Below, piece by piece: positions 58,621 through 64,000 of a stretch of 64,000 nt of DNA. Position numbers and translations under genes: made by a program. The notes beneath the pieces were generated by a model that saw only the letters and a program-made list of their open reading frames with translations, searched no databases and had not been told where the DNA came from. The DNA comes from Pseudomonas protegens. Lineage in GTDB: Bacteria; Pseudomonadota; Gammaproteobacteria; Pseudomonadales; Pseudomonadaceae. Location: assembly GCF_013407925.2 (NCBI RefSeq), contig NZ_CP060201.1, forward strand, positions 3,534,001 through 3,598,000, written 5' to 3'. Each line of letters opens with the position of its first letter. Position 1 is the stretch's first letter.

Positions 58621-59259
58621 TCAGAGCGGTGCTGGGCGCTTGGGCAGGTAGGGCGGCAGATAAAGGCTCAGGTAAGCATCGAACACGCGCATGCCTTCCT
58701 CGGCCATGCGCGGGGTGATCTGTCCGTGTTGCTGCACCGAACGGGCGTAGACCCGGTCGCCCAACTCCATGGCCAGGGCGAAAACATCCACATCACGGGG
58801 TAGGGTCGGCAGCTCGAAGTGCTGATTGAACAGTGTGTGCATCAGGTCCCCCAGCTCCAGGTCGTGCTGCCGGTCGGCCTGGGTGACTTCGGTCAGCCCG
58901 TGCTGGGCGAGGATCAGCTGGCGGGCCGCCGCGTCCGCGCCGTAGATGTCGAGCATGCGCTGTTCCACCAGGCGTGACAGGTCTCGCCAGCCCTGGAGTC
59001 GGTGGTGGTCGATGGGGGCTTGCAGGCAGGCGCGGAACGCCGCGTGGACATCGGCGGTCAGGGCCTCCAGCAGGGCCGGGACGCTGGCGAAGAAGTGATA
59101 GACCGACGACGGTGGAATCTGCGCGCGTTCGGCCACGCTGTAGATCGACAGGCTGGCCACGCCCTCGCTGGCCAGCAGGGTCCGGGCGGCCTCGAGTATC
59201 GAGTCGATCCGGGCCTGGCTGCGTGCACGGGGTTTGCGAAGCGGGGCGGTGCGCGTCAT
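58621..59259 (-). CDS. TetR family transcriptional regulator
   Basis: 212 residues. The HTH domain is at about 15-60: ARIDSILEAARTLLASEGVA, LSIYSVAERAQIPPSSVYHF and FASVPALLEALTAD. The C-terminal ligand domain has no recognised signature. The nearest possible target is the glutamine-synthetase-like gene 148 bases upstream on the same strand, but the two are separated by a terminator. The ligand is unknown. Confidence 0.9.
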   Translation of the reverse strand: MTRTAPLRKPRARSQARIDSILEAARTLLASEGVASLSIYSVAERAQIPPSSVYHFFASVPALLEALTADVHAAFRACLQAPIDHHRLQGWRDLSRLVEQRMLDIYGADAAARQLILAQHGLTEVTQADRQHDLELGDLMHTLFNQHFELPTLPRDVDVFALAMELGDRVYARSVQQHGQITPRMAEEGMRVFDAYLSLYLPPYLPKRPAPL

Positions 59260-59354
59260 CGGTGTCTCCTACTGGGCAGCGGGCATTGTACGCGAGTGGG
59301 CAGTTATCCCTGTAGCGGTCGCCCGGAGCTATTGCGCATGGGAATCACGGGCAT

Positions 59355-59390
59355 AAAAAAAACGCCGCGGGGGGTGAGCCCGGCGGCGTT
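59355..59390 (-). terminator. terminator of the first glutamine synthetase-like gene
   Basis: Stem AACGCCGC (59361-59368) / GCGGCGTT (59383-59390); on the minus strand it runs into eight T residues (59355-59362). It lies 17 bases past the stop of the gene at 59408. Confidence 0.92.
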
Positions 59391-59407
59391 CTTCAGGCAA
59401 CTGGTGC

Positions 59408-60784
59408 TTACACGGTGTGCAGGTACCAGTTGTACTCGAGGTCGGAGATGGAGTGTTCGAACTCCTCCAGCTCGCTCTCTTTGCAGGCCACGAAGATATC
59501 GATGTATTTCGGATCGATGTACTTGGCCATCACTTCACTGTCGTCCAGCTCGCGCAGGGCATCGCGCAAGTTGTTCGGCAGGCTTTGCTCGTTCTGCTCG
59601 TAGCTGTTGCCTTCGGTCGGTGCCGGCGGCTCGATCTTGTTGGTCAGGCCGTGATGCACGCCTGCCAGGACCGAAGCCATCAGCAGGTACGGGTTGGCGT
59701 CGGCACCGGCGACCCGATGCTCGATGCGCACCGCATCAGCGGAGCCCGTTGGTACGCGAATGGCCACGGTACGGTTGTCCAGGCCCCAGCTCGGCGAGTT
59801 CGGCACATAGAACTGGGCGCCGAAACGACGGTAGGAGTTGACGTTCGGGCAGAGGAAGGCCATCTGCGCCGGTAGGGTCTCGAGCACACCGCCGATCGCG
59901 TGACGCAGTGCGGCGTTCTGCTCGGGATCCTCGCTGGCAAAGATGTTCTTGCCATCTTTGTCCAGAACCGAAATGTGGACGTGCAGACCGTTGCCCGCCT
60001 GGCCCGGGTAAGGCTTGGCCATGAAGGTGGTGTCCATCTCATGGTCGTAGGCGATGTTCTTGATCAGGCGCTTGAGCAGTACCGCGTAGTCGCAAGCCTT
60101 GATCGGATCGGCCACGTGGTGCAGGTTGACTTCGAATTGTGCCGGGGCACTTTCCTTGACGATGGCGTCGGCCGGGATGCCTTGCTCTTTGGCACCTTCC
60201 AGAATGTCCTGGAGGCAGTCGACGTATTCGTCGAGATCGTCGATCAGGTAGACCTGGGTGGAATGCGGACGTTTGCCGGAGATCGGCGAACGTGGCGGTT
60301 GTGGACGGCCGTTCACATTCTCCTGGTCGATCAGGTAGAACTCCAGTTCGAAGGCCGCGCAGATGGTCAGTCCCAGTTCGTCGAACTTGGTCACGACCTG
60401 ACGCAGCACTTCCCGTGGATCGGCGAAGAACGGATCGCCTTCCAGCTCGTGCATGGTCATCAGCAACTGCGCGGTCGGGCGCTTCTGCCAGGGTTCATTG
60501 CACAGGGTATCGGGGATCGGATAGCAGATTCGGTCAGCATCGCCGATGTCCAGGCCCAGGCCGGTGCTTTCCACCGTAGAGCCATTGATATCCAGGGCAA
60601 AGAGGGAGGCCGGCAGGTTGATGCCTTTCTCGTAAACCTTGTGGAGGCTGGTGCGTTCGATGCGCTTGCCGCGCACCACACCATTCATATCCGCAATCAG
60701 AAGGTCAACGTACAGAACCTCAGGATGTTCCTTAAGGAACGCGTTCGCTTCGTTAAGCTGAACGGCACGCGGGGGTACCGACAT
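59408..60784 (-). CDS. glutamine synthetase family protein, gamma-glutamylpolyamine synthetase type (PuuA-like)
   Basis: 458 residues. The N-terminal beta-grasp (VLYVDLLIADMNGVVRGKRI) replaces the usual GlnA start. The catalytic domain shows AAFELEFYLID, QFEVNLHHVADPIKACDYAV, YPGQAGNGLHVHISVLDKDG, CPNVNSYRRFGAQFYVPN and VEHRVAGADANPYLLMA-like IEHRVAGADANPYLLMASVL. No adenylylation-type GlnA tail is present. The PuuA class ligates glutamate to putrescine or similar amines. It is divergent from puuD; which amine it prefers cannot be read. Confidence 0.92.
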   Translation of the reverse strand: MSVPPRAVQLNEANAFLKEHPEVLYVDLLIADMNGVVRGKRIERTSLHKVYEKGINLPASLFALDINGSTVESTGLGLDIGDADRICYPIPDTLCNEPWQKRPTAQLLMTMHELEGDPFFADPREVLRQVVTKFDELGLTICAAFELEFYLIDQENVNGRPQPPRSPISGKRPHSTQVYLIDDLDEYVDCLQDILEGAKEQGIPADAIVKESAPAQFEVNLHHVADPIKACDYAVLLKRLIKNIAYDHEMDTTFMAKPYPGQAGNGLHVHISVLDKDGKNIFASEDPEQNAALRHAIGGVLETLPAQMAFLCPNVNSYRRFGAQFYVPNSPSWGLDNRTVAIRVPTGSADAVRIEHRVAGADANPYLLMASVLAGVHHGLTNKIEPPAPTEGNSYEQNEQSLPNNLRDALRELDDSEVMAKYIDPKYIDIFVACKESELEEFEHSISDLEYNWYLHTV

Positions 60785-61062
60785 GATGCAACACCTTTGT
60801 TGTTAAAAATATCAATCATTGATCTTTTCTGGTTTCAGTCAACCCGAACGGCATGCCGAAGTCAAGTAAGGCTCTTTACGCCCTAATAAAGGGCTGCCAA
60901 GGCTCTTTTGGGGCAAAACAGGGCGTTTTTTGGGACTCGACTGCCTCGGGTGGCGCAGGCTTGAGCGGGCCGTGTTGTATTTTTTACGGGGGTGTTGTGT
61001 AAAAAAATGAACAAGGCTAAGCTCGAATCAAACCCATAACAGCAATAATACCGGGGTGTTTC
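60785..61062. promoter_or_regulatory. divergent promoter region of the puu genes
   Basis: 278 bases between the minus-strand synthetase gene and puuD. The synthetase-proximal 60 bases are A+T-rich. A short repeat around CTCTTTACGCCCTAATAAAG (60871-60890) and CTCTTTTGGGGC (60903-60914) is visible. TGGCGC-N4-TTGAG near 60952 was checked as sigma-54 and rejected. Control elements cannot be fixed from sequence. Confidence 0.4.
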
Positions 61063-61845
61063 ATGTCTCGCCTGCCGTTAATCGGCATCACCGCCTGCTC
61101 CAGGCAGATCGGTCTGCATGCCTATCACATCAGTGGCGACGAGTATGTCCAGGCAATAGCCAGCGCAGCCCAAGGCGTGCCGGTGATTCTTCCGTCCCTG
61201 GCGCAGCTGCTTTCCCCGTCCGATATTCTGGACGGTCTGGACGGCATTCTCTTTACCGGCTCCCCCTCCAATATCGAACCTTTCCATTATCAGGGACCTG
61301 CCAGCGCGCCGGGCACTGCTCATGATTCTGCACGGGATGCCGCGACCCTGCCGCTGCTGGATGCCGCCGTCGTTGCGGGCGTTCCCGTGCTGGGCATCTG
61401 CCGCGGGTTTCAGGAAATGAACGTCGCCCTGGGCGGCAGCCTCCACCAGAACGTGCATGAAGTGCAGCCATTCATGGACCACCGCCATGATGAAGAGGCC
61501 GGCCAGCCCCTGGATGCCTGGTATGCACCGGCCCATGACGTGCACGTCCAGCCCGGCGGTGTCCTGGCGGGCCTGGGCTTGCCGCAGACGATCCAGGTCA
61601 ACTCGATTCATGCTCAGGGCGTTGAGCGTCTGGCGCCGGGGCTGCGGGTTGAGGCACTGGCTCCCGACGGTCTGGTCGAGGCTGTTTCGGTCGAGGCCAG
61701 CAAGGCTTTTGCTTTGGGGGTGCAATGGCACCCCGAATGGCAGGTAAGCTGCAACCCTCACTACCTGGCCATTTTCCAGGCTTTTGGTGATGCCTGCCGC
61801 CGGCGGGCAAAACAACGCGACGCCGAAGCGTCACACAACGCCTGA
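61063..61845 (+). CDS. puuD: gamma-glutamyl-gamma-aminobutyrate hydrolase (class I GATase-like)
   Basis: 260 residues, peptidase C26 family. It hydrolyses gamma-Glu-GABA to glutamate and GABA in the gamma-glutamylated putrescine route. The nucleophile elbow is VPVLGICRGFQEMN with Cys113; the His-Glu of the triad is GVQWHPEWQ (His223, Glu225). LFTGSPSNIEPFHYQG and SIHAQGVERLAPGL are family stretches. Flanked by two PuuA-type synthetases. Confidence 0.93.
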   Translation: MSRLPLIGITACSRQIGLHAYHISGDEYVQAIASAAQGVPVILPSLAQLLSPSDILDGLDGILFTGSPSNIEPFHYQGPASAPGTAHDSARDAATLPLLDAAVVAGVPVLGICRGFQEMNVALGGSLHQNVHEVQPFMDHRHDEEAGQPLDAWYAPAHDVHVQPGGVLAGLGLPQTIQVNSIHAQGVERLAPGLRVEALAPDGLVEAVSVEASKAFALGVQWHPEWQVSCNPHYLAIFQAFGDACRRRAKQRDAEASHNA

Positions 61846-61883
61846 CTTAATAGAGAGTCAGGAAACTCAGCCTAGAGGCATTT

Positions 61884-63242
61884 ATGAGTAACAACCTCGA
61901 CCAGCTCACCGATTGGTTGAAAGACCACAAGATCACAGAAGTCGAATGCATGATCGGCGACCTGACCGGCATCACCCGGGGCAAGATCTCGCCGACCAAC
62001 AAGTTCATTGCCGAAAAAGGCATGCGCCTGCCCGAAAGCGTGCTGTTGCAGACCGTGACCGGCGACTATGTCGAAGACGACATCTACTACGAGCTACTGG
62101 ACCCGGCGGATATCGACATGGTCTGCCGCCCTGACCAGAACGCGGTGTACCTGGTGCCCTGGGCCATCGAGCCCACCGCCCAGGTGATCCACGACACCTA
62201 CGACAAGCAGGGCAACCCCATCGAGCTGTCGCCGCGCAACGTCTTGAAGAAGGTGCTCAAGCTCTACGCCGACCACGGCTGGCAGCCCATCGTGGCGCCG
62301 GAGATGGAGTTCTACCTGACCAAGCGCAGCGACGACCCGGACTACCCGTTGCAGCCGCCGATCGGCCGCTCCGGTCGCCCGGAAACCGGTCGTCAGTCGT
62401 TTTCCATCGAAGCGGCGAACGAGTTCGACCCGCTGTTCGAAGACGTCTATGACTGGTGCGAATTGCAGGAACTGGACCTGGACACCCTGATCCACGAAGA
62501 CGGCACGGCGCAGATGGAGATCAACTTCCGTCACGGCGACGCCCTGTCCCTGGCCGACCAGATCCTGGTGTTCAAGCGCACCATGCGCGAAGCCGCGCTC
62601 AAGCACGACGTGGCCGCCACCTTCATGGCCAAGCCCATGACCGGCGAGCCGGGCAGTGCCATGCACCTGCACCAGAGCATCATCGACATCAACACCGGCA
62701 AGAACGTCTTCTCCAACGAAGACGGGACCATGAGCCAGCTGTTCCTCAACCACATCGGCGGTTTGCAGAAATTCATCCCCGAGCTGCTGCCGCTGTTCGC
62801 CCCCAACGTCAACTCGTTCCGCCGTTTCCTGCCGGACACTTCGGCACCGGTGAACGTCGAGTGGGGCGAAGAGAACCGCACCGTGGGCCTGCGGGTGCCG
62901 GATGCCGGTCCGCAGAACCGTCGGGTGGAAAACCGCCTGCCGGGCGCCGACGCCAACCCTTACCTGGCGATTGCCGCCAGCCTGTTGTGTGGCTACATCG
63001 GCATGGTCGAAGGCCACAATCCGAGTGCGCCAGTGGTCGGGCGCGGCTATGAACGCCGCAATCTGCGTCTGCCGTTGACCATCGAGGACGCTCTGGAACG
63101 CATGGAAAACAGCAAGACCATCGAGAAGTACCTGGGCCAGAAGTTCATCACCGGCTACGTCGCGGTGAAGCGGGCCGAACATGAAAACTTCAAGCGCGTG
63201 ATCAGTTCGTGGGAGCGGGAATTCCTGTTGTTCGCCGTCTGA
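61884..63242 (+). CDS. second glutamine synthetase family protein, gamma-glutamylpolyamine synthetase type
   Basis: 452 residues, with ITEVECMIGDLTGITRGKIS at the start, then IVAPEMEFYLTKRS, DGTAQMEINFRHGDALSLAD, TGEPGSAMHLHQSIIDINTG, APNVNSYRR-type APNVNSFRRFLPDTSAPVN and RVENRLPGADANPYLAIAAS. It differs clearly from the 458-residue copy, so the two may serve different polyamines (compare the several Pau synthetases of P. aeruginosa, recalled). 38 bases after puuD and 56 before the aminotransferase, likely one operon. Confidence 0.92.
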   Translation: MSNNLDQLTDWLKDHKITEVECMIGDLTGITRGKISPTNKFIAEKGMRLPESVLLQTVTGDYVEDDIYYELLDPADIDMVCRPDQNAVYLVPWAIEPTAQVIHDTYDKQGNPIELSPRNVLKKVLKLYADHGWQPIVAPEMEFYLTKRSDDPDYPLQPPIGRSGRPETGRQSFSIEAANEFDPLFEDVYDWCELQELDLDTLIHEDGTAQMEINFRHGDALSLADQILVFKRTMREAALKHDVAATFMAKPMTGEPGSAMHLHQSIIDINTGKNVFSNEDGTMSQLFLNHIGGLQKFIPELLPLFAPNVNSFRRFLPDTSAPVNVEWGEENRTVGLRVPDAGPQNRRVENRLPGADANPYLAIAASLLCGYIGMVEGHNPSAPVVGRGYERRNLRLPLTIEDALERMENSKTIEKYLGQKFITGYVAVKRAEHENFKRVISSWEREFLLFAV

Positions 63243-63250
63243 TTCGCCGG

Positions 63251-63273
63251 GCGCCACTGCCCGCCAGTGGCGC
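63251..63273 (+). other. intercistronic hairpin between the synthetase and the aminotransferase genes
   Basis: Perfect 9-bp stem GCGCCACTG (63251-63259) / CAGTGGCGC (63265-63273) with a 5-nt loop, 8 bases past the synthetase stop, no T-tract. It may tune the expression ratio between the two genes. Confidence 0.65.
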
Positions 63274-63298
63274 CTTCACTGACACTTAGGAGAGATTG

Positions 63299-64000
63299 AT
63301 GACTCAAAAAAACCCGCAAACCCGCGAGTGGCAAACCCTCAGCAGTGATCACCACCTGGCGCCCTTCAGTGATTTCAAGCAATTGAAGGAAAAGGGGCCG
63401 CGGATCATCACCCACGCCAAAGGTGTGTATCTCTGGGACAGTGAAGGCAATCAGATTCTCGACGGCATGGCCGGTCTGTGGTGCGTCGCCATCGGCTACG
63501 GCCGTGATGAGCTGGCCGAGGCCGCCAGCCAGCAAATGCGCGAACTGCCGTACTACAACCTGTTCTTCCAGACCGCCCACCCACCGGTACTGGAGTTGTC
63601 CAAGGTAATTTCCGAGATCGCGCCGCAAGGCATGAACCATGTGTTCTTTACCGGTTCCGGCTCCGAAGGCAACGACACCATGCTGCGCATGGTCCGCCAT
63701 TACTGGGCGATCAAGGGCCAGCCGAACAAGAAAACCATCATCAGCCGGGTCAATGGCTACCACGGCTCCACCGTGGCCGGCGCCAGCCTCGGCGGCATGA
63801 CCTACATGCACGAACAAGGCGACTTGCCGATCCCGGGCATCGTCCACATCCCGCAACCCTACTGGTTCGGCGAGGGCGGCGACATGAGCCCCGACGAGTT
63901 CGGCATCTGGGCGGCCAACCAGCTCGAAGAAAAGATCCTGGAACTGGGCGTGGACAACGTCGGCGCCTTTATCGCCGAGCCGATCCAGGGTGCCGGCGGC
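63299..64000 (+). CDS. spuC: polyamine/putrescine-pyruvate aminotransferase (SpuC-type), 3' end outside window
   Basis: 234 codons visible of a class III PLP aminotransferase. The N-terminus MTQKNPQTREWQTLSSDHHL fits SpuC, followed by LWDSEGNQILDGMAGLWCVA, NHVFFTGSGSEGNDTMLRMV, ISRVNGYHGSTVAGASLGG and the start of the IAEPIQGAGG cofactor region at the window edge; the PLP lysine lies beyond. SpuC transfers an amino group from putrescine to pyruvate. TTAGGAGAG precedes the ATG at 63299. Several close paralogues are common, so the exact substrate is uncertain. Confidence 0.87.
   Translation, partial: MTQKNPQTREWQTLSSDHHLAPFSDFKQLKEKGPRIITHAKGVYLWDSEGNQILDGMAGLWCVAIGYGRDELAEAASQQMRELPYYNLFFQTAHPPVLELSKVISEIAPQGMNHVFFTGSGSEGNDTMLRMVRHYWAIKGQPNKKTIISRVNGYHGSTVAGASLGGMTYMHEQGDLPIPGIVHIPQPYWFGEGGDMSPDEFGIWAANQLEEKILELGVDNVGAFIAEPIQGAGG

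Noticed and set aside
60945..60970. Sigma-54 promoter TGGCGC-N4-TTGAG in the puu intergenic region
   Set aside because: The GG to GC spacing is one base short and the -12 element has GA instead of GC.

Overview
The window is chromosomal DNA from a fluorescent pseudomonad of the Pseudomonas protegens / P. fluorescens group. The evidence is high G+C coding sequence, REP-type palindromes with the usual Pseudomonas look, conserved core neighbourhoods (trxA-rho-ubiD; zapA-6S RNA-fau with ygfB-pepP-ubiH-ubiI; argE-argA) and a complete-looking 2,4-diacetylphloroglucinol (DAPG) locus. The species is inferred from gene content and memory, not from a search. There are no tRNA or rRNA genes, insertion sequences or CRISPR arrays that I can see.

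Layout. 1-6.2 kb: an edge-truncated amino-acid-type ABC binding protein, a GntR/FCD regulator, thioredoxin, Rho, UbiD and a 2Fe-2S flavin reductase. 6.2-8.7 kb: a ChaC-like enzyme, a quinone oxidoreductase and a FliL-like protein. 8.7-13.5 kb: a three-gene exporter operon (HlyD adaptor, RbbA-type double-ATPase/permease fusion, ABC-2 permease). 13.7-21 kb: an EVE protein, a tiny membrane protein, fau, 6S RNA, zapA, a coiled-coil ZapB-like protein, then ygfB-pepP-ubiH-DUF4442-ubiI. 21.1-24 kb: ferric-iron binding protein and permease with no ATPase beside them. 24.1-29.9 kb: glycine cleavage genes gcvT, gcvH and gcvP, interrupted by an antiparallel ArnB-like aminotransferase.

29.9-39.1 kb: the DAPG locus. 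PhlD makes phloroglucinol and PhlACB acetylates it to MAPG and DAPG. PhlE is an MFS exporter, PhlG hydrolyses DAPG back to MAPG, and PhlF and PhlH are TetR-family repressors. The operon ends with a less-studied gene, probably the one called phlI. Three points stand out. phlE carries a frameshift in this sequence. The probable phlI product reads as a fumarylacetoacetate-hydrolase-fold protein that lacks the usual metal-binding glutamates. phlD is bracketed by two strong intercistronic hairpins.

39.1-49.7 kb: a DUF2388 protein, an NfeD/SPFH membrane pair, a chemoreceptor, an isolated GspE-type ATPase, a small ACT-like protein divergent from an Lrp regulator, a CYTH/CHAD protein, argE and argA. 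49.7-57.6 kb: an OprD-family porin and the sulfonate-utilisation genes lsfA, ssuE, ssuA, ssuD, ssuC, ssuB and ssuF. 57.7-59.3 kb: a type I pantothenate kinase and a TetR regulator. 59.4-64 kb: polyamine catabolism, with two PuuA-type gamma-glutamylpolyamine synthetases flanking PuuD and the start of a SpuC-type aminotransferase that runs off the window.
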